Shown: positions 19,838 through 29,697 of the stretch, in pieces
Layout of the letters: each line of letters begins with the position of its first letter
How positions within the stretch are numbered: the first letter of the stretch is position 1
Assembly (NCBI GenBank): GCA_005110395.1
Contig: DUDU01000020.1
Location: forward strand, 1-44,783
Length of the DNA: 44,783 nucleotides
From: Candidatus Melainabacteria bacterium
GTDB taxonomy: Bacteria > Cyanobacteriota > Vampirovibrionia > Caenarcaniphilales > Caenarcanaceae
Reading direction: 5' to 3'
Program-made: the position numbers and the translations under genes
Notes under the pieces: model-generated
The model's input: the letters and a program-made list of their open reading frames with translations, nothing else
What the model was told of the DNA's origin: nothing
Databases searched by the model: none

Positions 19838-20800
19838 ATGCTTGACTTCACAGACCCAGTTATAATCGCCATCTTTACGCTAATTCCAATTATTGGTATA
19901 TTGGGCTATGTGTATATTCGCAAGTCTGGACAACGTGCTCAATCTATCAGCACAGATGTTCTTAATCAGAGAATTGCCGTATTGCAAGAAGGCTTTGTAG
20001 ATCAAGGCAAATTAGAAGAGCGAGGCTCTGATGAGAGCTTTTTTGAGGCTTTAAATAAAGATACCTTTAATTTAATTGGTTCTTTCGCACCAACTCCAAG
20101 CGAAGAACTGACACAACTCTTAAACAAAGCTGGTGAAAGAGATAAATATGCTTATTTAAGAACTTTTTTTCAACAAATAATTGGTGGAATTTTTGGTTTT
20201 ACGATTGGCGTGTGTCTCATTTTCGTAATGAACAACACTGCTGCAGGCTTAGCACTGGGACTTGGCATCGGATTTCTTTTTTATTCAGGAGTGAAATCAG
20301 GACTTAGAACCAAAGCAAAAGATAGATCTTATAAAATCGACAAGACTTTACCTGATGTAATTGACCTATTCGCTAATTGCTGCGTTGCTGGTGTAAGTTT
20401 TGATACTGCTGCAAATTATATTTTGAATGATTTAGGCTCAGAATTAATCATGAAACCAATCAAAGAAGACATGTTGGCTTGGCAAGCAGATGTAAATTTG
20501 GGTATGACTCGTCCTGAGGGTTGGAAGCGTTTGTCAGATCGTAGTGATTCAAAGAATATACGCTATTTCACATCATTAATCAATCAAAGCGAGAAAACGG
20601 GGGGTAGCGTTGCTGATGCATTATTCAAGATGTCCTCTTTCTTTAGAGAGCGCCGTAAACAATTATTAGAAGCAGAAATTGCTCAATTGCCTACAAAAAT
20701 GTCATCTCAAACAATTGTGTTCATTGTTATGCCAATGGTTGTTTTGCTTATGGCTCCAGTAGGACTCAACGCTTTTAGAATGGTATCTGAAATATTCTAA
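19838..20800 (+). CDS. tadC: Tad pilus inner-membrane platform protein TadC
   Basis: KIDKTLPDVIDLFANCCVAGVSFDTAANYILNDL ... INQSEKTGGSVADALFKMSSFFRERRKQLLEAEIAQLPTKMSSQTIVFIVMPMV; start chosen at ATG 19838 after AAGGAG (ORF track start is 19814). Confidence 0.88.
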   Translation: MLDFTDPVIIAIFTLIPIIGILGYVYIRKSGQRAQSISTDVLNQRIAVLQEGFVDQGKLEERGSDESFFEALNKDTFNLIGSFAPTPSEELTQLLNKAGERDKYAYLRTFFQQIIGGIFGFTIGVCLIFVMNNTAAGLALGLGIGFLFYSGVKSGLRTKAKDRSYKIDKTLPDVIDLFANCCVAGVSFDTAANYILNDLGSELIMKPIKEDMLAWQADVNLGMTRPEGWKRLSDRSDSKNIRYFTSLINQSEKTGGSVADALFKMSSFFRERRKQLLEAEIAQLPTKMSSQTIVFIVMPMVVLLMAPVGLNAFRMVSEIF

Positions 20801-20825
20801 TTCTTTGAAAAGTTCACTTAAGAAG

Positions 20826-22001
20826 CTATGAGGAAAGTTCACTCAACGCTTTTTCCATTTCCTGCATACTTGTGGTTGCAGCCCCAGTTTTTCTAACGAC
20901 TATACTGGCCGCTAAATTGCCTAAATACATTGACTGTTTTAGGCTAACGCCAGCAGCAATAGCAACTGAAATGCAGGCTGAAACAGTATCTCCAGCTCCA
21001 GTTACATCAAAGACCTCAGCTTTATTGAAAGCGGGCACTGAATGGAAATTTTCCCCATCTAGGAGAATCATACCTTCAGCTCCTCTAGTAATAAGAAAAG
21101 CTGTTCGATCGGACAAAATTTCTTGGAGGCTTTTTTGAATTTGCTTAATTCCAGCCTCAGAATCAAAAAGGCCAGAATCCAAGAGCCTAGAATCAAAAGG
21201 AATAGAAGCATTAGGAATCAAATTAACTAATTCTTTTTCGGTATCTGGTTCATTGGGAGTAATAAGAAAAACTCCTCTAAAGCGATCAAAGCTGCTAGAT
21301 GGATCGGCTATAACTTTTACTTTATGTTTAGATGCAGCCTGAATAAGCTCTTGTGAAACTTCCTGACTCAAAACACCAAGTGCATAATCGGAAAGCAGCA
21401 CTGAATCGGAACTGGGTAAATACTCTAAACTCTTTTGTATAAGTTGATCTCTTTCTTTGCTATCCAAATCAGCTTTGCTTTGTCTGTCTATTCTCAGAAC
21501 TTGCTGATTGTGTGCTGTGCCTGAATGTGTCAAAGAACTTGCTTGATTCGCGGCCAAGATGCGGGTTTTGAGAGTAGTTGGCTTACTTGCAGAAATAATA
21601 GGCTGAAAATTGATTTGATTTAGTTCACAGATTTCTGCCATTTCTTCGGATGCCTTGTCCTGCCCGACTGAACCGATCAAGGTGACTTCTGCACCAAGCT
21701 TGCTTGCATTTATAGCGGCGTTGGCGGCTCCACCTAGACGATAAAAATTTTCTTTGTATTCAAGAATAAGAATGGGAGCTTCTCTCGATATGCGCTCTGG
21801 ATAACCAATTAGATATTCATCCAAAATCAAATCGCCAATTACCGTGATTTTTGGTTTGGCATTTTTGATAAGCTCAATCGATAAACCGAGAGATTCAAAT
21901 AGAGATTTATTGGCTGATAGTGTTTTTTCTGCTTGCAAAATTGAATTCTTGTTAGTGTCCATTAGGATTTGTTCTTGAGGGATTTCTGAATATTTAGCCA
22001 A
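20826..22001 (-). CDS. PfkB-family kinase, RfaE1/HldE-N-like (heptose 7-phosphate kinase type)
   Basis: ITVIGDLILDEYLIGYPERISREAPILILEYKENFYRLGGAANAAINASKLGAEVTLIGSVGQD ... EVFDVTGAGDTVSACISVAIAAG. Confidence 0.85.
   Translation of the reverse strand: MAKYSEIPQEQILMDTNKNSILQAEKTLSANKSLFESLGLSIELIKNAKPKITVIGDLILDEYLIGYPERISREAPILILEYKENFYRLGGAANAAINASKLGAEVTLIGSVGQDKASEEMAEICELNQINFQPIISASKPTTLKTRILAANQASSLTHSGTAHNQQVLRIDRQSKADLDSKERDQLIQKSLEYLPSSDSVLLSDYALGVLSQEVSQELIQAASKHKVKVIADPSSSFDRFRGVFLITPNEPDTEKELVNLIPNASIPFDSRLLDSGLFDSEAGIKQIQKSLQEILSDRTAFLITRGAEGMILLDGENFHSVPAFNKAEVFDVTGAGDTVSACISVAIAAGVSLKQSMYLGNLAASIVVRKTGAATTSMQEMEKALSELSS
21158..21202. repeat. 15-bp tandem repeat, 3 units, inside the PfkB kinase
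   Basis: CAGAATCAAAAAGGC CAGAATCCAAGAGCC TAGAATCAAAAGGAA; encodes RLLDSGLFDS-type pentapeptide repeats. Confidence 0.75.
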
Positions 22002-22215
22002 TAAATCTTTTGTAAACTGAAATCTCTATTTATTTGATTTTTTGTTGATTTATTACAGTCTGCTTCTTTTAAAACGGTAACGAAGAAATGAAAATCACAA
22101 ATATGGAATTCATAATGATTCTAAACTTCAAATGTACCCCGAGCTTTTTTATTGTGAAAGTTCAGTAAGTAAAATAAATTACTTCTGTCTTATTGTAAAA
22201 CATGAAATTTAGAGC

Positions 22216-22752
22216 ATGCTTAAACTATTTGCTTTCTATTTGGGAGGAAGAGCTGAAGGAGCTAATATTGAGGTTCACGACACTGTTTTTGCAGTTGCCA
22301 AGGACTTTGATCAAGCAAAGCTAAAAGCCAAGTCACTTTGGTTTGGAAACAAGAAACGAGTTCATATCGATGCTTACATTCAGCTTGAGCAAATCGGTGA
22401 ACATAAGATTGAAATAGAAATAAAACCAAATCTGTTTCACCATTTATCTGCCAATCAAAATAATGCAGATAATAATCTCAGTCTTTTTTATATTAATTTT
22501 GGAGCTAGCTTGCCTGAAGTGTTTTGTGAATTTCACGAATCAGATTTTTTTGTTGCGCCATCTCAAGAAAATGCTATTAGTCAGGCTCGCAAAAAATTGT
22601 GTTTGAATTACCAAAACATTCATTTGGACGACAATTTCGTAGTTGATGATTGTTTGAAAATTGATGATTTGCTACAGAATTATAAAATCAATATTTCACA
22701 TAGTTTAAATCAAGCTTCATCTAAACCAATTAGTTGTTATATAAAGCTTTGA
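22216..22752 (+). CDS. DUF1543 family protein
   Basis: MLKLFAFYLGGRAEGANIEVHDTVFAVAKDFDQAKLKAKSLWFGNKKRVHIDAY. Confidence 0.75.
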   Translation: MLKLFAFYLGGRAEGANIEVHDTVFAVAKDFDQAKLKAKSLWFGNKKRVHIDAYIQLEQIGEHKIEIEIKPNLFHHLSANQNNADNNLSLFYINFGASLPEVFCEFHESDFFVAPSQENAISQARKKLCLNYQNIHLDDNFVVDDCLKIDDLLQNYKINISHSLNQASSKPISCYIKL

Positions 22753-22834
22753 ATTGAAGGGCTTTGCTGGGAAAAAATTATTATCCGTTTTCGAAGAATT
22801 TGTTTCCCTATAAAATGCTTAGAACAATCCAGAA

Positions 22835-24436
22835 ATGGCTGCAATTGACTCTCTAGATCAAGGAACTTCTCAAAACAATTCGCCTAAGAGCTTTGCATCA
22901 TATTTGCAATTAGCTTTTAAATTCAATTTGGGTTTAATTCTCATAATTTGTTTTGCTTTCTTTGTGAGGGTTTATCATCTCTCTGAGCCTCAGGAAATGT
23001 ATTTTGATGAGGTCTATCACGGATATACTGCTGAAAAATATCTAAACAATGAAGCCAAAAGTTATGAGTTCTGGACACCACCACCAGATAAAGGCTTTGC
23101 TTATGAATGGGTTCATCCACCACTTGCAAAGCTTATTATGGCTGGTTTTATGGGTGTTTGCGGCAAAAACTCATTTGGTAGAAGAATTGGCTCGACAATA
23201 TTTGGAACGGGTATTGCTTTAATCATTTATTTTCTTACTTTAGAATTAGCTTTTTCTCGCAAAACAGCTTTACTTGCGTCTTGGTTAGCTTCAACTGAAG
23301 GCCTGCTCATTACGCAATCACGTATTGCCATGAATGATAGTTATTTTGTTTGTTTTTTATTATTAGCTTTTTGGTTTTACATAAAGTGGCGAAAAAGTTC
23401 AGTTTATGCAGATCCGCAAATAAAGAAGGCTAATAAAAGTCTTTTGAATTACAAAAAGATTCAGCACAAACTTTTGCATTTAGGTGGATTTATTCTCTCT
23501 ATCAAGCTGTTCAAAAGTGCATCCCGATACAGTGAAAAGTTAAAAATCAGGAAATCAGCATTTGTCGCTCTCGCTCCCCCTTGCAAGGAGACTGGGGGGT
23601 ATTCAAATGATACAAACGCTTCAATCTCTCGTTCAACAAACCAATCTCAGAAACAAAATGCTTGGAATGAATATAAATATCTTTTGATTTCAGGATTATT
23701 TTTTGGATTGGCTATTTCTTGTAAATGGTCAGCTCTTTTCTTCCTGCTTATTTTGGGAGCGGATTTATTCGTCCTAACTTGTCAGCATGGGTTTGCAAAG
23801 AAATCACTTTATATACTTTTCTTTATTGTTTATATTCTTTTGCCTCTATTGATTTATATAGTTTCATATACTCAATTCTTTACAACTGGTCATTCTTTCA
23901 CTCAGTTTATAGACACTCAAAAACAAATTTGGATGTATCACACAGGACTCAAAGCCACGCATCCATATCAATCAAAACCGTGGCAATGGATTTTTAATCT
24001 TAGGCCGGTTTGGATGTATACCAAGTCTCTAACCAGTGGACACTCAGTTAATATTTTCAATTGGGCTAATTCTATTATTTTGATCGGTGGCTTTGTCAGT
24101 ATTCTTCATTTGCTTATTTCAATCTTAAAGAGCTTTGATTGGCGAAAATACCTAATTGTGATTTCATATTTTGCAATGTTTGCTCCATGGATTAATTCTC
24201 CGCGCATCATGTTTTTCTATCATTATTTGCCAAGCTTGCCTTTTTTGATTATTGGCTTAGCAGTCTCAATGCAGGAAATATTCAAAAAGAAAATGCCTAT
24301 TCCCGCATATGCAATTTTAATAAGTGCCTTTGGCTTTTTCTTGATTGCTTATCCGCTGAATGTTGGTTTGCATATACCTGAAACACTTAACAAAGATTTT
24401 TATAAAGGCCTCACGGATTATCTTTTAAAGCAATAA
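22835..24436 (+). CDS. GT39/PMT-like membrane glycosyltransferase with an atypical inserted hydrophilic loop
   Basis: MYFDEVYHGYTAEKYL ... YEWVHPPLAKLIMAGFMGVCGKNSFGRRIGS ... SRIAMNDSYFVCFLLLAFWF ... SGLFFGLAISCKWSALFF; multiple TM. Confidence 0.85.
   Translation: MAAIDSLDQGTSQNNSPKSFASYLQLAFKFNLGLILIICFAFFVRVYHLSEPQEMYFDEVYHGYTAEKYLNNEAKSYEFWTPPPDKGFAYEWVHPPLAKLIMAGFMGVCGKNSFGRRIGSTIFGTGIALIIYFLTLELAFSRKTALLASWLASTEGLLITQSRIAMNDSYFVCFLLLAFWFYIKWRKSSVYADPQIKKANKSLLNYKKIQHKLLHLGGFILSIKLFKSASRYSEKLKIRKSAFVALAPPCKETGGYSNDTNASISRSTNQSQKQNAWNEYKYLLISGLFFGLAISCKWSALFFLLILGADLFVLTCQHGFAKKSLYILFFIVYILLPLLIYIVSYTQFFTTGHSFTQFIDTQKQIWMYHTGLKATHPYQSKPWQWIFNLRPVWMYTKSLTSGHSVNIFNWANSIILIGGFVSILHLLISILKSFDWRKYLIVISYFAMFAPWINSPRIMFFYHYLPSLPFLIIGLAVSMQEIFKKKMPIPAYAILISAFGFFLIAYPLNVGLHIPETLNKDFYKGLTDYLLKQ
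23573..23604. repeat. Dispersed palindromic repeat family B, intragenic copy
   Basis: GCTCCCCCTTGCAAGGAGACTGGGGGGTATTC vs GCTCCTCCTGTCAAGGAGGCTGGGGAGGTAATC at 34398. Confidence 0.7.
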
Positions 24437-24562
24437 ATCAAGACTGTAAACTATTAAGCAAGAATCAAAACTGAGAAATTGCCATATTATTATCTGTCTT
24501 TCTATTTAGATTATTAGCAACTTAATCTTAGAAAGTTAGCGCAGACCTTAATAATAAAGACT

Positions 24563-25414
24563 TTGCAAAATACCGAACAATTCACAAATAAACAAAAGCA
24601 AGCTGAAAAGAAAGCAAATATTACTGAAATCTTTTCATCAGTTCAAGGTGAAGGACCTTTAATTGGTTTTAGGCATATATTTCTGCGTTTTATGGGCTGC
24701 GATCTGAGATGCAATTGGTGCGATACGCCCAACAGCCTAATTACCAAGTCAGACAAAAAAGCTCAGATCGAGCAAAAAGCTGGTGCAAGGAATTTCGCGG
24801 AATTCGATAATCCAATGTCTATCGAAGAAATTGCCAACGCAATTATTAAACTTGAAGCCAATACTCCTCATCAATCTCTGAGCCTAACCGGAGGAGAACC
24901 ATTATTGCAAAAAGATTTTATAAAAGATTTAATTCCTTCACTCAAAGCGCAAAATTTTCAACCAATAATTTATTTGGAAACTGGTGGACATAGATATAAA
25001 GAATTATCCGAAATCATTAATTTGCTGGATTTTGTTTCTTTTGATCTTAAGCTTCCTAGCTCAACCCACGAAAAACCTCTTTGGGACTTGCATGCCAAAT
25101 TTGTTGAAATATTAAGTCAAAGTCCTCAAGTTTACGCTTATGCTAAAGCCGTTCTCACAGATGAAACTCAAGAAAAAGATTTGATTCAAGCTTGTGAACT
25201 TTTATTGAAGAATCCTATTTTAGAACTCGTACTTCAACCAGTTAGCCTTGTTTTTAATAAATCTGAGTCTAAAGAAAAAATTACTGGTCTAATAGATTAT
25301 AAAATTCCAACTCCAGAAAAAATGTTGCGATTTCAAGAAATAGCAGTAGAAATTGTGGGTAGAAAAAGAATAAGAATCATTCCACAAACACATAAACTAA
25401 TGGGTCAAATATAA
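24563..25414 (+). CDS. queE: 7-carboxy-7-deazaguanine synthase (radical SAM; TTG start)
   Basis: ITEIFSSVQGEGPLIGFRHIFLRFMGCDLRCNWCDTPNS ... LSLTGGEPLLQ; RIIPQTHKLMGQI. Confidence 0.92.
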   Translation: MQNTEQFTNKQKQAEKKANITEIFSSVQGEGPLIGFRHIFLRFMGCDLRCNWCDTPNSLITKSDKKAQIEQKAGARNFAEFDNPMSIEEIANAIIKLEANTPHQSLSLTGGEPLLQKDFIKDLIPSLKAQNFQPIIYLETGGHRYKELSEIINLLDFVSFDLKLPSSTHEKPLWDLHAKFVEILSQSPQVYAYAKAVLTDETQEKDLIQACELLLKNPILELVLQPVSLVFNKSESKEKITGLIDYKIPTPEKMLRFQEIAVEIVGRKRIRIIPQTHKLMGQI

Positions 25415-25783
25415 AATCAATATATAAAGAACTTGTAAAGCCACTGTTAAAAGTCTTGGCGAGATTTTAAGAAAACTTAATTGTGATAGTATTTTTCATT
25501 AATCTTAGTTTTCATTGAGTATTTCAAGTCCTACCACAATTCTCATCTTTGAATGTCAAATGTGGTCTGTTAATAAAGCCTAGTCATATATTTTCTAATT
25601 CAATATTTTCCTTTTTGATTTAATTTCAAATTTGTTTAAGAATTCAAATCTTTATTTGCCTAATTTTTTTCAGCTTTGCTTCTCTAACTATGCCTTGAAA
25701 TCGGGTTCATCCACAAGTTCGTTTCTGAATATGCCAAAACAGAAATGCTCATTTTCTATCTTTGGAAGAAGGTTTATGAATAT

Positions 25784-27211
25784 ATGAGTCAGTATTTGTG
25801 GGAATTAACATTTATTACTTTATCGATTATTGCGAATGCCCTATATGTCGCTGCTGAGTTTTCACTTGCCCGGTCCAGGCCTTCAAAAATTGAAAGTCTT
25901 TTGCCCACCGGTGGTTTTTTAATAAAAATTGTTCATCGGGCAGTAAATAAACTCAACGATTATATTTCAGCAGCTCAAGTTGGTATAACCATTTCCAGCC
26001 TTGTATTGGGTGCTTTCGCCGAATCATTTTTTGCCAAAATTCTCAATCCATTTCTCATAATGGTTCACGTTCCTGAATATTGGCTACATATTGTTTCTTT
26101 TATTTTGGCCATGATGATTGCAACCTATTTGCACGTTGTGATCGGTGAATTTATTCCTAAGACCCTGGCACTTCAATATCCTGAATTGGTGGCTAAATTG
26201 ACCATAATGCCACTTCATTGGACTTATAAATTATCTAAGCCTTTGGTCTGGGTTCTCAATTCATCAGCTAACTTAATGCTGAAAACTGTTGGAATTCCCG
26301 CCAGTAATAAATCTATATTGGCCTTTAGTGAAGAAGAATTCAAATTGCTACTCAAAGAAAGCCAAAGAGAAGGAGTAATTGAAGCCGAAGAAGAGGAAAT
26401 GGTCAATAAGGTTTTTGCCTTTAATGACACAGTTGTGCGTGAAGTTATGACGCCTAGAACCGAAATAATTGGTGTTAGTGAAAATGTCACGGTGGCTGAA
26501 GCCGCTGAAATTGCTGTCAAAAACAGAATATCCAAGATTCCAGTCTATGAGAATAATATGGATAACGTGATTGGGCTCATCAGCACACCTGAGTTAACTA
26601 AATTATTGCTTCATGAAAAGAGACATGTTTCAATTAGAGAAATAACGCATTCCATTATGAAAGTTCCTGAGAGCAAGTCATTATCAGATTTATTGGAAGA
26701 CTTTCAGAAAAATAGAGTTCAAATAGCAATTGTATTGGATGAATTTGGTGGTACAGCTGGACTTGTGACACTAGAAGACATTGTTGAAGAATTGGTTGGT
26801 GATATTCAAGATGAAGATGATGGAGACGAAGAAAATTTTCAGCAGATTTCAGACAATGAATGCATTATTCAGGCTAGAGTCTCAATCGAAGAAGTAAATG
26901 AGAGATTAAAGGCCAATTTCTCGGATGAGCACTATGACACAATTGGTGGTTTCATTTTCGGGTTAATCGGCAGAGAGCCTCTAATTGGTGATCAAGTTGA
27001 ATTTGCAAAATGGATTCTCAAAGTCGACAAACTTAATGATCGCAAAATTCAGTCAGTCCGAATAACTCTTGTCGATATTCCCGCAGAAGAAGAAACTAGC
27101 GATCAACAAAAAGCGGAATTAGAAAATAATAACAATGGAAATTCAAGTCAATCGAATTCTAATGGCTCCAATCAGGCTAATGGAAAAGAGAACAATGGAA
27201 ATGGACATTAA
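25784..27211 (+). CDS. Hemolysin C/CorC-type membrane protein (CNNM + CBS pair + CorC/HlyC domain)
   Basis: AAEFSLARSRPSKIESL ... VIGEFIPKTLALQYPE ... VREVMTPRTEIIGV ... VLDEFGGTAGLVTLEDIVEELVGDIQDE; start at MSQYLW preferred over 25745. Confidence 0.92.
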   Translation: MSQYLWELTFITLSIIANALYVAAEFSLARSRPSKIESLLPTGGFLIKIVHRAVNKLNDYISAAQVGITISSLVLGAFAESFFAKILNPFLIMVHVPEYWLHIVSFILAMMIATYLHVVIGEFIPKTLALQYPELVAKLTIMPLHWTYKLSKPLVWVLNSSANLMLKTVGIPASNKSILAFSEEEFKLLLKESQREGVIEAEEEEMVNKVFAFNDTVVREVMTPRTEIIGVSENVTVAEAAEIAVKNRISKIPVYENNMDNVIGLISTPELTKLLLHEKRHVSIREITHSIMKVPESKSLSDLLEDFQKNRVQIAIVLDEFGGTAGLVTLEDIVEELVGDIQDEDDGDEENFQQISDNECIIQARVSIEEVNERLKANFSDEHYDTIGGFIFGLIGREPLIGDQVEFAKWILKVDKLNDRKIQSVRITLVDIPAEEETSDQQKAELENNNNGNSSQSNSNGSNQANGKENNGNGH

Positions 27212-27400
27212 GATAAGATGTAAGGTTTCGCCAGTTTGTGGAAGATAAAGACTCGAGAAGTTGATTGTGCCTATTTCAATTTCGTCAATATTGCCCGACT
27301 AAAATAAGCGATAGACATTTTCTAGACTTTTCTGATCTATGTTTCTCATATAAATTCAGAAATTAAGTTTACTTTTTGCGAATTTGTTGTTTGTACAAAG

Positions 27401-27495
27401 CTAACGGTTCTCGGCTTTAAGATGGGCGAGCTTAATAGCACAAATGCTTACTAGACATCACTGAACCGCCACTTTTGGGTAGGTACTGTTAGTGG
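27401..27495. repeat. Imperfect palindromic element at left edge of accessory island (attC-like in style)
   Basis: CTAACGGTTC ... GTACTGTTAGTGG; outer arms CTAACGG/CTGTTAG; the outward GAACCGTTA end is shared with the element at 28989-29034. Confidence 0.4.
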
Positions 27496-27506
27496 CTGGC
27501 TTTTCT

Positions 27507-28996
27507 TCATCGTAAGTAAAAGTCAATTCCTATTAATGGGTTTTGATTAAAATACTTTTTCTCTGCGTGCATTTCAAAAGCGAATCTGAAAATTTGATTG
27601 GCTCTTTCAATATCTCCTTGTTTAGGTGTCGAAACAAGTCTCACAGCTCTTGTTCTCCAAATTTGCAAATAATCAAAAGCCAATTGTCTTATATTCTCGT
27701 TTTCGTCAATCGTTCCAATCATCAAGTCTGGGATTGCTGTCCAACCGCCAACTTTGTTAAAGAGTTTTAGCATTGATTTTTTGAGGTCGTAATTACATGT
27801 TTCGTAAATGCTTCTTGCCTTTGTTAAGGCTTCTTGTCTCGGAATATGCGATAGAAATTCAATAATTACGTTTCTAAGTCCAAGATATGGGCTGTCAAGG
27901 TTTGCATATGCAAAATCATAAGCACTTTCTTCATCAAGTTTGCAGAGAGTTAAGAACGCTGTCTTTTTCACTCTTATTTTTTTATCGTTCAGATAAGACT
28001 TAACTATTTCCGAAAACTTTTTGCCTTTGGTTTCAGCAAGACCGCTTAATGAACCAATAACTAGATAGTTGCTTTGTAAGTTGTCATTATAAAATTCCGC
28101 AAAGTTAATACTTGATTGTTTAAGCGTAAACCTTGCAAAAAGTCTTATGGCTGCTGAATTATCTGCTAAAAATTTCTCTGCTGTTGTTTCGAAACCGTTT
28201 TGGTCTTTCAAGCAATAAAGTGTTTGAAGTCGAACATTTGCAGACTTGTCGTTCAGTAAATGTTTGATTTCTGCTTGTCCAAGTTTATCAAAGTGGTTAA
28301 TTGCTAAATTCCTGATTAAAAAATGTTTGTCGGTTAAAAACAGTTTTAATTCTGGTGAATTATCACTAAGCGAACTTGAAATATGCCTTGCTAAAAGTAT
28401 TCTAGGTTTGTCATGGTATTTTATAAAGTTGCCAACTACATACGTTCTGTTTGTAGAAGTAATAAACTCAACAACGTCTTGATAAATTCCGCTAAGGTCC
28501 GTCCGCTCAACTTTTTGAAGCCACTCAAAAATTGGTAAATTTTCAATTAAGCTGTCAATGTAATCAGTTGTTTTGTAGTTGTTAATTCCACTTAGTGCAG
28601 CTTGTCGAACTGGTACAACCCAATCAGCTAAACGATAGATCAAAAACTGTATAGCTCTTGGATTGTCAATCTGTGAAAGTCTTTTAACTGCTTTTTCTCT
28701 TACGTATCCACTTCTGTTTAATGAACTGATTGCTAAGAGTTCAAAATATTGTTCTTTTGAAAAATTAGTTTTGTAAAAGTCAATGTCACTTTTTGAAATA
28801 CTGCAATGTTTGAGAGTGTCATAATATCCCTTTTGCTGTCAATCTTTTTGAATAGGTGAGTTATTGTCCTGCAAGTGGTTTCTCTTATTTCTTTGTTGTC
28901 GTCTTTTAGAAATTCTGTCAAGCTGTAAATAAGACTTGGATAACCGTCATTGGCAAATTTCCATTTCTTGCTGTGTCGACTGTTAGCCTTGCCCAT
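27507..28996 (-). pseudogene. HEAT-repeat protein split by a 1-nt frameshift (ORFs 27507-28643 and 28733-28996)
   Basis: Frame of ORF 27507 continues upstream past its first ATG as KGYYDTLKHCSISKSDIDFYKTNFSKEQYFELLAISSLNRSGYVREKAVKRLSQIDNPRAIQFLIYRLADWVVP and meets ORF 28733 (ITHLFKKIDSK) at the T4 run 28831-28834; adding 1 nt gives an intact ~496 aa frame. Confidence 0.75.
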
Positions 28997-29034
28997 AACG
29001 GTTCAGGTATTGGCAATGTTATGTACAGTTATGC
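28989..29034. repeat. Imperfect palindromic element at right edge of the HEAT gene (attC-like in style)
   Basis: CATAACGGTTCAGG ... GTTATGTACAGTTATGC; arms CATAACGG/CAGTTATG. Confidence 0.4.
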
Positions 29035-29660
29035 TAGTCTACCGATATTATTTTTTCTTTAGTTAGCTTAAATAAGTTAAAGGTCAAAGGTTTTCGACCA
29101 TCTGATTCCTTACTTTTAATTATTTCGCGAAATTTATTTACTTGTTCATCAGTACAATCAGGAAATAATATCAAAACGTCTCGGTGGGGGATTGAAGCAT
29201 ATATAACATCAGTTTTCAAATGCTTCTTAGCAAATGAATAAAGATTTGGATTAACTAAACTTGCCGCACTTAACCAATGATCGCTAAATAAAATAAACGG
29301 AATGCCTTCCAGACCAACAAATTGAGTCATCGTTATTTTGTGAGCTTTCATTACTGACTCTAAATGTATCAAAGCGATGTCATAAGCATAATTTATTTCT
29401 ATGCCAGCTTTCTCTAAGTCACTTTTTTTTACATTCTGAACGACGCCATTTAAATCGTAAACTAATGACACATAAATTCCCTTATCAAGAGTGTCCGCAA
29501 TTATTGTTTCCTCTTTGAGTCCTTCCATTAAATAGCCTTCTGGAATAATGTATGGCTAAACATTCGTCAAATCAATTTCCGACTTACAACTATTCATTCC
29601 TAATAAGCCTAAGAAGAAGGTTAATATTCCCATAACTAATATAGTTTTCCCTTTCAGCAT
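29034..29660 (-). pseudogene. DUF1444 (YtpQ-like) lipoprotein gene interrupted by an in-frame TAG at 29556-29558
   Basis: From ATG 29660 after GGAGG: MLKGKTILVMGILTFFLGLLGMNSCKSEIDLTNV*PYIIPEGYLMEGLKEETIIADTL..., in frame with ORF 29034-29528 (IPHRDVLILFPDC). Confidence 0.65.
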
Positions 29661-29697
29661 AATTGCCTCCTAACGATTTTCAGCTTGAAATAACATA

